A stretch of 64,000 bases of DNA from Endozoicomonas sp965208385 (GTDB taxonomy: Bacteria > Pseudomonadota > Gammaproteobacteria > Pseudomonadales > Endozoicomonadaceae), in assembly GCA_965208385.1 (NCBI GenBank), contig CBDBOO010000072.1, forward strand, positions 1-64,000, given 5' to 3'. Positions 18,627 through 28,429 of this stretch are shown in pieces (the stretch's first letter is position 1; each line of letters opens with the position of its first letter). The notes under the pieces were generated by a model, which was given only the letters and a program-made list of their open reading frames with translations, made no database searches and was not told the origin of the DNA. Made by a program: the position numbers and the translations under genes.

Positions 18627-19906
18627 TTATCCAACCATTGGCTTGACACCCAGCTTCCAGTGCGGAAACAGATTAGGAAATTTCATCGAGATCTCTCCTA
18701 ACCTGTGCTCAGCACGTCGTCTGTGGCCTTTCAGCTTTTTGTACTTCCTCGTTGCCCACAATGTAAGCTTTCGATTTACATGACGTAATGTTGGGTACAT
18801 AGCTGACTTGTAGAAACGACCATAGTAGTTTATCCAGCCTTGGAGCTGCGCCCTGAATATTCGGGCTAAATCAGGGAGAGTTTTATCGCTGCGTAAATGC
18901 AATTTCCAGCGCCTTACTTCCTTCCTAATCGCCTTGCCTGCTTTGGCGCTCATCGCCGGACTGAAGTTTATGAAGAACTTGCCCCATCGGTTTTTCGATC
19001 TTCTCGGACGAAAGGTATATCCCAAAAAGTCAAAACTGGTAACAGGGTGCCCTTCCTTCCTGTCGTCGTCTTTACAGTAAACAATCTTTGTCTTCTCAGG
19101 ATGCATTTCCAGACCACATTCAAGCAACCGTTCAGCCAACAAGGCTTTTAGTGTTTCTGCCTCTTTCTCACTGTGACAATGGGCAAGCCCGTCGTCGGCG
19201 TACCGACATATGGGAGTATGTGGAAAGTTCTTCTCCATCCATTTGTCGTAGACATAGTGCATAAACAGATTACTAATACGGGACTGATTACACCACCTTG
19301 AGGCACGCCTCTTTCACGTCTGATCGTTGTGCCGTCGCTTTGTTGAATCGGCGCTGTTAACCAACGCTCAATATAAAGAAGCAACCAACGGTTATCCGTG
19401 TGTTTACGAACCGCCTTCATCAGAAGTTCATGGTCAATGTTGTCAAACAAACCCTTGATATCAAATTCCAGCACCCAGTTGTAACGCCAGCACCTTTTTC
19501 GGGTGATTTCCAGCGCCTGATGTGCCGATTTGTTGGGTCTGTAACCATAGGAGTCCTGATGAAAACAGGGTTCTACCAATGGCTCAAAATGTAACTTCAC
19601 CACCATCTGAGCAACCCTGTCCGATACGGTCGGTATGCCCAGTTTTCTTTCACCACCTGATTTCTTCGGTATGACTACCGTTTTCACCGCCGGTGGGAAA
19701 TAACTTCCGGATGACAATCGATTCCAAAGCTTATAGAGATTACCTTTCAGGTTTGACTCGAACTGCTCAATGGTCTCGCCATCGACGCCGTGAGCGCCTT
19801 TGTTAGCTTTGACCAGCTGCCATGCACGCACTACGTCGTGTTTGGAAATTTCAAATGGTTTTGCTGTTTCCAAAAATTCCTCCCACAAACAGCCTCTGGC
19901 TGTCAA
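18627..19906 (-). pseudogene. Intron D reverse transcriptase, frameshifted
   Basis: RT/maturase of about 420 residues in two frames, 19906-19265 and 19265-18627. Motifs: NKGAHGVDGETIEQFESN, HQDSYGYRPNKSAHQALEI, WVLEFDIKGLFDNIDHELL, GVPQGGVISPVL, then after the shift RYADDGLAHC, SFDFLGYTFRPR and LQGWINYYGRF. One T is missing near 19275 compared with intron E (ATTACTAATACG against ATTACTTAATACG); restoring it rejoins the frame. This lineage differs from the B type at the N-terminus (AKPFEISKHDVVRAWQLV). Confidence 0.88.
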
Positions 19907-19981
19907 AGTGGTTGATCCTCAAATTCAACGGGATAACTGATCCCCTTTGCTCCAGCGCCATTACAGCCCCTTCATCACTAC

Positions 19982-20028
19982 TCGACAATGTGCTCCTGCA
20001 TTGTCTATCGATTACATCCATGTAATCG
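19982..20028. repeat. Two-hairpin repeat, copy in intron D (47 bp)
   Basis: Hairpin 1 pairs GACAAT with ATTGTC around TGCTCCTG; hairpin 2 pairs CGATTACAT with ATGTAATCG around CC. Intron K has the same flanks joined directly (CACTAC then TACGG), so this is a clean insertion. Homologous copies are at 21329-21376 and 45153-45200. Confidence 0.8.
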
Positions 20029-20481
20029 TACGGGATCATCCGCCCCTGTGCCTCGCATTGGTACTCAGACTCTTACAGGATCTCTGCTTGAGTGACTCCC
20101 TTAACATCGAGGCGACAGGTTCCCACGTTCCATACAGAAGCCTGTGTTAAGTTCATGCCTTCTCCACGCCGGATGCCGCCTGAGCAGTAGACAGGTATCT
20201 CTCAGACTTATCCCGGGTTAACGACACCCCCCCCGGTTTTGACATCGTTCCTACGCTTTCGACGCGTCATCAAAGGTTCACTTACGTTCATCTCCTTAAC
20301 ACACACCTGACAGGATCAAGCCCTGCCTTTTCCTTAACGCTCACGACAAAGGCTCTTTACCTGTGCCGCTTAAGGTGGTTTGAAGTCTCCCCCTGTAGAG
20401 CGACTTCGAGGGGCCCTCCCTCATCTTCTGTGCAGTTACGCACTGGCGTTGCTTACGCAACACCTTGTGCTCGTGGCACAC

Positions 20482-21145
20482 AGTCGTCGGCATAACGGAC
20501 AAATCGAAGCTCTCGCATTTCCAGTTCCCAATCCAGATTATTCAGTACAACATTTGAAAGCACGGGTGACAGTGGGCCGCCCTGTGGTACACCTTCCGTC
20601 GTTGCCTGTTTTCTTCCGTTGATTTCAACACCAGACTTCAGATAGCGATTGATCAGTCTAAGAAATTCATGATCATGATGTTTCGTTTCGAGCTGTTTCA
20701 TCAATAAATCATGATTAACGCAGTCGAAGAACGCTTCAAGATCACAGTCTACTACCCAGTCATATCCACTACGCAGAGTCTCCTGCGCATAGAGTATCGC
20801 TTGCTGCGCTCTTCGTCGGGGACGAAATCCATAACTGTTGTCGTGGAATTCGCATTCCCATTCTTCCTGAAGAACCTGAGCTATCGACTGCTGTATTAAG
20901 CGATCCAATACAGTAGGGATACCCAATTTTCGTTTGCGACCGTCCGGCTTAGGGATTTCCACCCTTAATACCGGCTTTGGAGAGTAGGTTCCATCGATTA
21001 ATCGTTGTCGTATCGTAGACCAATGTCGTTTGAGAAAGGTAGGAAGGTCAGTGACGGTCATGCCATCAATGCCCGGAGCTCCTTTATTACGTTGAACCTG
21101 TTTCAAAGCCCGCACCAGATTATTCCTATCCAGTACACGACTCAT
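20482..21145 (-). pseudogene. Intron C reverse transcriptase, N-terminal part
   Basis: About 221 residues of a group II intron RT of a different lineage from B and D: MSRVLDRNNLVRALKQVQ, NKGAPGIDGMTVTDLPTF, RVEIPKPDGRKRKLGIPTV, HDNSYGFRPRRRAQQAI, WVVDCDLEAFFDCVNHDLL, GVPQGGPLSPVLSNVVLN and RYADDC. The YADDC codons are followed at once by the 5' end of intron D. The thumb, maturase domain and the rest are missing. Before that insertion the gene appears undamaged. Confidence 0.9.
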
Positions 21146-21328
21146 TAAAGATGAACAAAAGGTGCCTCTCTTGAATTATGAGTGGTTCAATTGGATTTCC
21201 CATTTCCGATTCATCCTCCGGATTATCCAGAGACAACAGAAGTTGCTTGTCAGATGCCATTCAGAAACACTTCCCCAACGAGTACTTTCCTTGATTTGTT
21301 CTGGCCTTCAGTGGCAAGAAATCACCTA

Positions 21329-21376
21329 CTCGGCAACTGCTCCTGCGTTGCTCTACCTCCTGCATCCATGCAGTCG
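21329..21376. repeat. Two-hairpin repeat, copy in intron C (48 bp)
   Basis: Hairpin 1 pairs GCAAC with GTTGC; hairpin 2 pairs CTGCAT with ATGCAG around CC. It differs from the other copies by paired changes in the stems. No empty homologue of intron C is available here, so insertion is inferred from the other two copies. Confidence 0.7.
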
Positions 21377-21603
21377 TATGCCGTCTGCTGACTTCTGCAC
21401 TGCGATCACATCGGATTGCTCCGTTGTCAGTTGTTCCATCAACACAATGCAGACCTCCCGAGGTAAGACACTTAACTTTCATCGCGTAGACGCCCAATTT
21501 ATAAAACGTATCCCTATTGCAGATGGAGAGCTTAATGGTCACGTGCCCACTGGCTCCAGATACGTCACACCTCATATTGGGTTTCTGTTCGTCGCCCCGC
21601 GAT

Positions 21604-21630
21604 TTCGCCTAAAGCGCCTACTGTTGGTGC
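21604..21630. repeat. 27-bp repeat shared with intron T3
   Basis: This stretch (in reverse GCACCAACAGTAGGCGCTTT then AGGCGAA) recurs with one mismatch at 23473-23499 in intron T3. T1 and T2 lack it at the same place, so it is an insertion there. Confidence 0.75.
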
Positions 21631-21753
21631 GTTGGACTTCCTTCAGACCCTGCCTCGCGACAACGCCCTTGCCCTTTCGCTAACCTTCGGCTCTGCGAAT
21701 ACCTGGTAAGAGGACTTTCACCTCTCGAGTTAAATGCCATGCTCGGCACACAC

Positions 21754-21801
21754 GCCAATTTCAGGGGCTGCGCCGCAGGCGCAGTCCCCTGGAAATTTTT
21801 G
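21754..21801. terminator. Bidirectional terminator hairpin flanked by two introns
   Basis: A 48-nt near-perfect inverted repeat: CCAATTTCAGGGG, CTGCGCC, loop GCA, GGCGCAG, CCCCTGGAAATTTTTGG. With T runs leaving the stem on one side and the complementary A run on the other, it looks like a factor-independent terminator working in both directions. Intron C starts directly at its left edge (minus strand) and intron T1 at its right edge (plus strand). Confidence 0.75.
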
Positions 21802-22563
21802 GTACGCCCGGCATGGGCATGAACTTATGGGGTGCAAGTCCCCTGTGGGTAAACCAGCATCTGACTGGCGGTAAAGACGCCTGCTGATGATAACCACTAG
21901 CTTAAGGCAAGTGCAATCTCGTGAGAGATTGTGCGGAGGCAGTCTGACTGCAAAAGTGCGAGCCGACGGACAGAAATCGCATACAAGGCCGACTTCTCGT
22001 GGGCGAGTGAGCCAAAGATCACAAAGCCCTCTGGTTTGAGAGATACGGTAAATGCGGCGGTTGTGCACTGACAGTTCATGTTCTTATCCGGGGAGATCTG
22101 CTCAACATGCGATCGGTCAATCCCAGTTCTCAGCCACTGGTTACAACAGGCTCGGCGAGCAGTGATTCATCACCCTGTTCGAGCAAACCCGATGACAACC
22201 GATAGCGCCTGCAGGAGCAATTTTGCATGGTGATTGGACAGAAGTCAGCAGAGGCCATAGTAGTTGTTCGACAGGAGTCGTCAACGAAGGGCTGAACATA
22301 GAAAGCAGAGAGGAGTCATTTGCCCTCAATAGCGAATGTGCCGACCGGCTCTTACTCGATATTGGCGACAGTTTATGAAACCAGCTCTGGTTAACATTGA
22401 GTGTGCATGGAACCAAACCTTGGACTCAAGAATGAGGATAAAGGTGACAGTTACAGGCTACTGAACTCAATGAAGGTTAAAAACTTTCTGTGAACCGCCC
22501 GGTGCGGACCCGCAAGCCGTGGTGGTGTGGGGAGGGCTGGAGAAAAACCAGCCCTTACCCGAT
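21802..22563 (+). mobile_element. ORF-less group II intron T1
   Basis: A 762-nt intron with no credible gene. The 5' end GTACGCCCGGCATGGGCAT is close to the common bacterial form GTGCGCCCGGCATGGG. Domain V runs from GAACCGCCCGGTGCGG to CCGTGGTGGTG; domain VI is GGGCTGG, GAGAAAAA, CCAGCCC, ending TTACCCGAT. It begins at the terminator hairpin edge. The short open frames inside are not conserved protein-like sequences. With no RT it must depend on an enzyme supplied in trans. Confidence 0.82.
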
Positions 22564-23324
22564 GTACGCCCGGCATGGGCATGAACTTATGGGGTGCAAG
22601 TCCCCTGTGGGTAAACCAGCATCTGACTGGCGGTAAAGACGCCTGCTGATGATAACCACTAGCTTAAGGCAAGTGCAATCTCGTGAGAGATTGTGCGGAG
22701 GCAGTCTGACTGCAAAAGTGCGAGCCGACGGACAGAAATCGCATACAAGGCCGACTTCTCGTGGGCGAGTGAGCCAAAGATCACAAAGCCCTCTGGTTTG
22801 AGAGATACGGTAAATGCGGCGGTTGTGCACTGACAGTTCATGTTCTTATCCGGGGAGATCTGCTCAACATGCGATCGGTCAATCCCAGTTCTCAGCCACT
22901 GGTTACAACAGGCTCGGCGAGCAGTGATTCATCACCCTGTTCGAGCAAACCCGATGACAACCGATAGCGCCTGCAGGAGCAATTTTGCATGGTGATTGGA
23001 CAGAAGTCAGCAGAGGCCATAGTAGTTGTTCGACAGGAGTCGTCAACGAAGGGCTGAACATAGAAAGCAGAGAGGAGTCATTTGCCCTCAATAGCGAATG
23101 TGCCGACCGGCTCTTACTCGATATTGGCGACAGTTTATGAAACCAGCTCTGGTTAACATTGAGTGTGCATGGAACCAAACCTTGGACTCAAGAATGAGGA
23201 TAAAGGTGACAGTTACAGGCTACTGAACTCAATGAAGGTTAAAACTTTCTGTGAACCGCCCGGTGCGGACCCGCAAGCCGTGGTGGTGTGGGGAGGGCTG
23301 GAGAAAAACCAGCCCTTACCCGAT
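22564..23324 (+). mobile_element. ORF-less group II intron T2
   Basis: Second head-to-tail copy, 761 nt. It starts on the base after the CCCGAT end of T1 and differs from T1 essentially by one A in a run (GTTAAAACTTT against GTTAAAAACTTT). It has the same domain V and VI. Near identity shows that the copies arose recently, either by repeated insertion at the same site or by unequal recombination. Confidence 0.85.
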
Positions 23325-23472
23325 GTACGCCCGGCATGGGCATGAACTTATGGGGTGCAAGTCCCCTGTGGGTAAACCAGCATCTGACTGGCGGTAAAGA
23401 CGCCTGCTGATGATAACCACTAGCTTAAGGCAAGTGCAATCTCGTGAGAGATTGTGCGGAGGCAGTCTGAGT

Positions 23473-23499
23473 GCACCAACAGTAGGCGCTTCAGGCGAA
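23473..23499. repeat. 27-bp repeat shared with intron C
   Basis: GCACCAACAGTAGGCGCTTC plus AGGCGAA, replacing a few bases present in T1 and T2 (CTGCAAAAGTGCG). It matches 21604-21630 in reverse with one mismatch. Confidence 0.75.
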
Positions 23500-24034
23500 G
23501 GTGCGAGCCGACGGACAGAAATCGCATACAAGGCCGAGTCTCGTGGGCGAGTGAGCCAAGGATCACAAAGCCCTCTGGTTTGAGAGATACGGTAAATGCG
23601 GCGGTTGCGCACTGACAGTTCATGTTCTTATCCGGGGAGATCTGTTCAACAAGCGATTGGTCAATCCCAGTTCTCAGCCACTGGTTACAACAGGCTCGGC
23701 GAGCAGTGATTCATCACCCTGTTCGAGCAAACCCGATGACAACCGATAGCGCCTGCAGGAGCAATTTTGCATGGTGATTGGACAGAAGTCAGCAGAGGCC
23801 ATAGTAGTTGTCCGACAGGAGTCGCCAACGAAGGGCTGAACATAGAAAGCAGAGAGGAGTCATTTGCCCTCAATAGCGAACGTGCCGACCGGCTCTTACT
23901 CGATATTGGCGATAGTTAATGAAACCAGCTCTGACTAACATTGAGTGTGCATGGAACCAAGTCTTGGACTCAAGAATGAGGATAAAGGCGACAGTTACAG
24001 GCTACTGAGCTCAATGAAGGTTGAAACTTTCTGT

Positions 24035-24070
24035 GAACCGCCCGGTGCGGATCCGCAAGCCGTGGTGGTG
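24035..24070 (+). ncRNA. Domain V of intron T3, occupied by intron J
   Basis: GAACCGCCCGGTGCGG to AAGCCGTGGTGGTG. The outer stem pairs ACCGCC with GGTGGT. Intron J is inserted one nucleotide past that stem. T1 and T2 show the empty site. Confidence 0.82.
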
Positions 24071-25321
24071 GTGTGTCATGAGAACAGAGTCGGTCTGTTC
24101 GTAACTGTAATTGAGATGGAGGTGGGCCCTCCGGTGGCGGCTTCTGGAAGCGACCACCAAACCACTGTGAGCTGCGTTGATTAAGAGTCAGGGTGGTGAG
24201 CGTCACAGAAAAGGCGCAACTAGATTGCGTCAGGTATGAGTTCGGGAGATGAACGCAAGTGAACCATTGATGACGTGTCGTAAGCGTATATATCGACATC
24301 AAAAATGAGGGGCACCACTACCTTATGATAAGTTCAGGGGTTATCCAGTTACTGCCTGAGCGGTGTCCGGCACAAAGATGGCATGAACCGATTTCAGGCT
24401 CTTTTATGAAACATGAGAACCTGTCGCTCTGGTGTTAAGGGAGCCAGCCAAGCTGACAAACAGCAAGGCTCAGAGTACCAATACAGAGCACAGGGGCGGA
24501 TCAGCTCGTAGTAGTGTTGAAGCATCTGTAATGGATGTGGAGCAAAGGGGCTGACTTATCCAGCGGAAGGAGTAGATCAACCGATTTATTGGAATGAATC
24601 TATGACGGAAGCAAAACCGTTCACAATTTCTAAAGAGCTTGTCTATCAAGCCTGGCGAAGCGTGAAAGCGAACAAAGGTGCTGCCGGTATTGATGGTCAG
24701 TCTCTGGCTGACTTTGAAACCCATTTAGGCAAGAACCTGTACAAAATATGGAACAGAATGTCATCGGGCAGTTACTTTCCTCCCCCCGTCATGCGTGTAG
24801 CCATCGACAAGAAAGATGGAGGCACGAGGCTGCTGGCGCTCTTGTTGAGAAGACGACGGTAGCCGACCGTATAGCCCAAACTGTGGTAAAGCTGATAGTC
24901 GAGCCATTAGTGGAACCTGTATTTCATGAAAACTCCTACGGCTACAGACCTAACCGCTCAGCGCATCAGGCGTTGGCGTTAGCTCGAAAACGCTGCTGGC
25001 GACACTCTTGATGATGGAGAAGGGGTCATTGATCTGGATATCAAAGGTTTTTTCGATAATCTGGATCATAAACTCATCATGCGAGCAGTGGAACATCACA
25101 TCAGGGAACCTTGGGTATTGTTGTACATCAAACGTTGGCTTCAGGCTCCGGTTGAAAATGAAAGTCAGGAGTGTCCGCGCGTAAAAGGAACGCCACAAGG
25201 GGGAGTTATTAGCCCATTGTTGGCAAACCTGTTCATGCATTATGCGTTTGATCATTGGTTGGAATGTAATATCCAGAATGTCTGGTTTGAGCGTTTTGCT
25301 GATGATGCGGTTATTCATTGT
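24071..25321 (+). mobile_element. Group II intron J, 5' half
   Basis: B-lineage intron. The 5' end is GTGTGTCATGAGAACAG at 24071, followed by about 530 nt of ribozyme and then the RT gene up to the YADD region, where ISL3 copy 2 interrupts it (target duplication TTCATTGT). The remaining 3' half lies inverted at 29350-29986. Both intron ends are recoverable: GTGTGTCATG and GACTCGAC. Confidence 0.88.
24602..25321 (+). pseudogene. Intron J reverse transcriptase, N-terminal part, frameshifted
   Basis: RT of the B lineage starting MTEAKPFTISKELVYQAW. Pieces: 24602-24837 (to KKDGGTRLL), then VADRIAQTVVKLIVEPLVEP to ARKRCWRH, then VIDLDIKGFFDNLDHKLIM to RFADDAVIHC. The breaks coincide with two short foreign insertions, 24838-24852 and 25005-25022, each containing CTCTT and AGAAG. 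ISL3 copy 2 then interrupts it after FADDAVIHC. The C-terminal part continues at 29986-29427 in reverse. It is not functional. Confidence 0.88.
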
Positions 25322-26651
25322 GGCTCTACCTCAGATTGTGTGGGTAAATTTCAGCGATTCACCCCTCTTGGATAAAGATCAAGGCCACCACAATGAAAGT
25401 AAATTGCAGTTTTGAACCTTTCTCTGTTTCTGTAACCGTAGGCTCGACCCTTGAGTCGCTGTATCTTTCCATTCATGCCTTCTGCACGGCCATTGTCGGC
25501 TTTCAGAACTATTGCGTTAATAATTCCCCACAGGTGTTCTTTGATCATCTTGGCCACTTTACGAACAGGTTCAAGCCGACACCTCAGTGCCCAGCTCAGC
25601 CACCGTTTCCATGCCTTGATAGCCCAAGCTCGTGATGTGTAATTCCACAGTGTCATCGCCATCTCTTTGATGGCCCAGGCTCGTGCTGTTTTCAGCTTTG
25701 AATCACGCAACGGCTCGAACGCTTCCCACTTTTCATCGCTCATATTTTCAGGATTTGTTAGCCAGTCAAACCGGGTACCTTTGAGTAAGTCTGACCCTGT
25801 AGACATAAGCGCTTTATGCTCTTCTATGCGAACTTTATTGACCGCATTGCCTAAGTACTGGGCAACATGGAACTTGTCAAATGCTATTCGCTCCCTGGCT
25901 TCTGGCACATGCAATGTGACTGCCTTGATAAAGGGCTTCCACATATCCATGGTAACGCATTCAATACCGGCTTTCTGGTCTGGCGTCAGGGTCTCAAAGT
26001 ACTCATTGAGGCTGTCAGCTTTATGGTTGTCGGCCAAATGTAAAACAATGCCTTTTTCATGATCTGTAACCACAGTGACGTACTCACGCCTCTTCTGGAA
26101 TGAGGTTTCGTCAACGGCTAACCGTTTGGGATTGTCGTGTACTCTGCGTGCCAGACCTCTCGCTACTGCACGCTGTTGGATACCGTCGATGGCATTCCAG
26201 CTAAGCTTCATTTGTTGGGCAACTGCACTGGTTGTTGCCTCTTTCAGCCAGTCAATAACGAGTGCTTCAAACAAGGCCGTAAAACCAGAGTTCGGTTCAG
26301 CCCATGGAACCTGTATTGTTTTTACACCGTGATCGGAACATTGTGTACGCGGAACATCAGCAATAAGGATGGTTTGAAACTGGCAGGTATCCAGATGCCG
26401 CCACTTCTTCTGACGTCGATCGTAACCCGGAGAGGGTTTATCACAAACACTGCATTTAGAAGGCTTTTTGCCATCATGTTCGAGAAAGATTTCGACTTTT
26501 CCTTCAGTAATGGAGAGTTCCACGTGAGCGACATGCCACGGAGTTTCAACGCCAAGTATTTTAGAGTAGAGTTCTTTATCGCGCATGTCGGCATCCTTGC
26601 CTTGAAGTGTTCAATATAGATTAAATCACCCACTAAAATTAGGGAAGAGCC
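25322..26651 (-). mobile_element. ISL3-family element, copy 2
   Basis: 1330 bp, same ends as copy 1. The left flank is TTCATTGT (25314-25321, intron J) and the right flank is GAAAAAGA (26652-26659, IS-X); they do not match each other. The partner sequences flank copy 3 instead, which shows recombination between the two copies. Confidence 0.95.
25351..26586 (-). CDS. ISL3-family transposase (copy 2)
   Basis: A 411-residue transposase identical, as far as I can compare, to the copy at 10568-11803. It has the same zinc-finger-like N-terminus, AVDETSFQKRREY, MDMWKPFIKAV and DKFHVAQYL core motifs and GRAYGYRNRERFKTAI near the end. The frame is intact. This copy is one end of an inverted segment whose other end is the oppositely oriented copy 3 (29987-31316); between them they carry pieces of intron J, T3 and IS-X. 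Confidence 0.93.
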   Translation of the reverse strand: MRDKELYSKILGVETPWHVAHVELSITEGKVEIFLEHDGKKPSKCSVCDKPSPGYDRRQKKWRHLDTCQFQTILIADVPRTQCSDHGVKTIQVPWAEPNSGFTALFEALVIDWLKEATTSAVAQQMKLSWNAIDGIQQRAVARGLARRVHDNPKRLAVDETSFQKRREYVTVVTDHEKGIVLHLADNHKADSLNEYFETLTPDQKAGIECVTMDMWKPFIKAVTLHVPEARERIAFDKFHVAQYLGNAVNKVRIEEHKALMSTGSDLLKGTRFDWLTNPENMSDEKWEAFEPLRDSKLKTARAWAIKEMAMTLWNYTSRAWAIKAWKRWLSWALRCRLEPVRKVAKMIKEHLWGIINAIVLKADNGRAEGMNGKIQRLKGRAYGYRNRERFKTAIYFHCGGLDLYPRGVNR

Positions 26652-27104
26652 GAAAAAGAAAACCCGCGTTGATCTCTATGCAGGGCACGTGATGGGGCTG
26701 ATTGAAAAACTCATCGGACTGGGGATTAAATATCTGGCTGTTGACGCTTACTATTTCAAACAGAAATTCGTTTCTCCTGTGGTCGGAGCGGGTCTGCACA
26801 TGTTGGCAAGTTAATGTTGGCAAGTTAAGAAGTGATGCTGATCTCCTGTGGCCTTACGATGGTCCCTATTCTGGTTGCGGCCGTCCCAAGGTGTACGGAG
26901 GCAAGGTGAATCCCGAAAGGGATCTGATGCGATTTGAACATGCAGGGAAGCTAGAGACAGGTGAAGAGGTATACACTGCCAGAGTGTACTCCAAGTGTCT
27001 GAAATGCTGGATACGAGTTGTCATGCTGCGGGTGCAGAGAAAAAAGAAAACAGGTTTTGCGTTGCTGTATTCAACCGATGCAGAGCTGGAAGCCATGATA
27101 CTTA

Positions 27105-28429
27105 GGAATTGTCCTTTAATAAATTCCCTGTTTCCCTGAGGTCATGAATATTGGATAATCCCTGCCGCTTCAGTTTGTCTCGGGAAGGTTCTCATGAGTG
27201 ATTATTCTGATGAAGTGAAACGCCAGATGGCTCGCTTTTATACCTCACTTAATGAGCGTGATCGTCGTCGGTATGCTGCGATAGAGGCTCAGAAATTGGG
27301 GCATGGCGGCATTCATTTTGTCTCGAAATTGCTGAAGTGTGATCCAAAAACTGTAGCTCATGGTATTCAGGAGCTGGAGGCAGATGAGCCGCTCAATATT
27401 GAGCGAGAGCGAAAAAAAAGGTGGAGGGCGAAAACCTCTGACACAAACTTTTCCTCAACTGGTTGAGCACCTCCTCGCTGTCCTGAAAGACCACCACGGC
27501 AGGCGATCCGATGCGTCAGGAAGTGAAATGGACAAACCTTTCCCGCCGACAAATTTCAAAACAACTGAAGGAGCGCGGCACACCCGCAAACAAAAATGTT
27601 GTTTCAAAGCTGCTTCAGAAACTTGGATTTCGGCGCCGCAAGCCTCAGAAAAAACGAACAATGAAACAGCATAAGGATCGCAATGCTCAGTTTGAAAATA
27701 TTGCCCAGTTGAAACAGCAATACCTCGAAGCGGGCATGCCTGTTCTGAGCATGGATACAAAAAAGAAGGAAGATCTGGGTAATTTCTACCGTGATGGCGT
27801 GACAGATGCCGTTGAGCCGACCATCGTGAATGATCATGATTTTCCCAGCTACGGCAACGGCAAGCTCATTCCTCACGGAATCTATGATCTTCAAAAGAAT
27901 GAAATATCGTTACACCTGAATACCAGCCGTGACACTTCAGAATTGGCATGTGACAGCCTCGAATTATGGTGGAATGAGCAGGGTCAATCCGATTATCCGG
28001 GGAAGGATGAAATGTTGGTATTGTGTGATGGTGGCGGCAGCAATAGTGCCAGATCATACCTTTTCAAGGAAGATTTAGAGTCACTTGCAGACCGTTTGAA
28101 ATTGAAGGTTCGAATCGCTCATTTTCCGCCTTATTGTTCAAAGTACAATCCAATAGAGCATCGAGGCTTCCCTCATGTGACAAGGGCTTGCCAGGGTGTT
28201 CCACTGGAAACCGTCGAAGTTGCGAAGCACTATATGGAGAAAACAGAAACAACCAAGGGACTCAGTGTGGCAGTGAGGGTTATGGATAGGGTTTATAAAA
28301 CAGGTCGTAAATACGCCTCCGATTTCAAGGAGAATATGACAATTCAGTTCGATAAGCTCTTACCAAACTGGAACTACACTGCCGTACCAAGAGACGGGTG
28401 AAATCGGGAAGTTAATTCAGGACAGTTCC
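27105..28429 (+). mobile_element. ISAzo13-family element
   Basis: A 1325-bp element with ends GGAATTGTCCTTTAAT and, in reverse, GGAACTGTCCTGAATT, flanked by TTA (27102-27104 and 28430-28432). Removing it and one TTA restores the IS-X reading frame seen at 42240-42260. Confidence 0.88.
27194..28401 (+). pseudogene. ISAzo13-family transposase, two frameshifts
   Basis: Transposase of about 400 residues spread over three frames. The N-terminal part (27194 on, SLNERDRRRYAAIEAQKLG) shifts at a run of eight A at 27412-27420 into GGGRKPLTQTFPQLVEHLL. It then shifts again near 27490 into AGDPMRQEVKWTNLSRRQIS. The catalytic part is complete: VLSMDTKKKEDLGNF, DHDFPSYGNGKLIPHGIYD, MLVLCDGGGSNSARSYLF and HFPPYCSKYNPIEHRGFPHV, the signature of ISAzo13. 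The A run could allow slippage, but the second shift has no such signal, so I call it a pseudogene. Confidence 0.85.

Larger units (their letters stand above)
17143..20481 (-). mobile_element. Group II intron D, inserted in the RT gene of intron C
   Basis: Minus-strand intron with 5' end GTGTGCCACGAGC at 20481. The 5' exon is the RT gene of intron C, cut right after its YADD codons (TATGCCGACGACT). The RT gene is at 18627-19906. The intron is interrupted by an ISL3-type element (17187-18623) near domain V. Its domain V edge (17143-17178, GAGCCGTATGAG to GTACGGTTCTG) is followed by intron B, so domain VI is not present here. A 47-bp two-hairpin repeat sits in the 5' ribozyme (19982-20028). A near-identical relative is intron E at 47578-48410. 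Confidence 0.82.
20482..21753 (-). mobile_element. Group II intron C, 5' half
   Basis: Starts GTGTGTGCCGAGCATGGCA at 21753, with about 600 nt of ribozyme domains (21146-21753) and the first part of an RT gene, cut at YADD by intron D. Its 5' exon is the terminator hairpin at 21754-21801. The ribozyme region holds a two-hairpin repeat (21329-21376) and a 27-bp stretch (21604-21630) shared in inverted orientation with the unrelated intron T3. The 3' half is not in the window. Confidence 0.82.
23325..24070 (+). mobile_element. ORF-less group II intron T3, split by intron J
   Basis: Third copy, more diverged: several substitutions and a 27-bp insertion (23473-23499). Domain V (24035-24068) is present, and intron J starts after GTGGTGGTG at 24070. 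The missing domain VI (TGGGGAGGGCTGG to CCCGAT) is at 29314-29349 in reverse, because an inversion carried it away. Joining 24070 to 29349 restores exactly the T1/T2 sequence. Confidence 0.88.

Noticed and set aside
21754..21801. Integron attC site
   Set aside because: No RYYYAAC/GTTRRRY core pair; the symmetric stem with flanking A and T runs fits a terminator better.
21730..23623. Several 60-112 residue minus-strand frames repeated inside T1, T2 and T3
   Set aside because: They recur only because the introns are duplicated, have no ribosome sites or protein-like features, and overlap ribozyme domains.
21802..24070. Could the 762-bp tandem repeats be a CRISPR array or satellite?
   Set aside because: Units are far too long for CRISPR, have no spacers, and each has group II intron ends and domain V.
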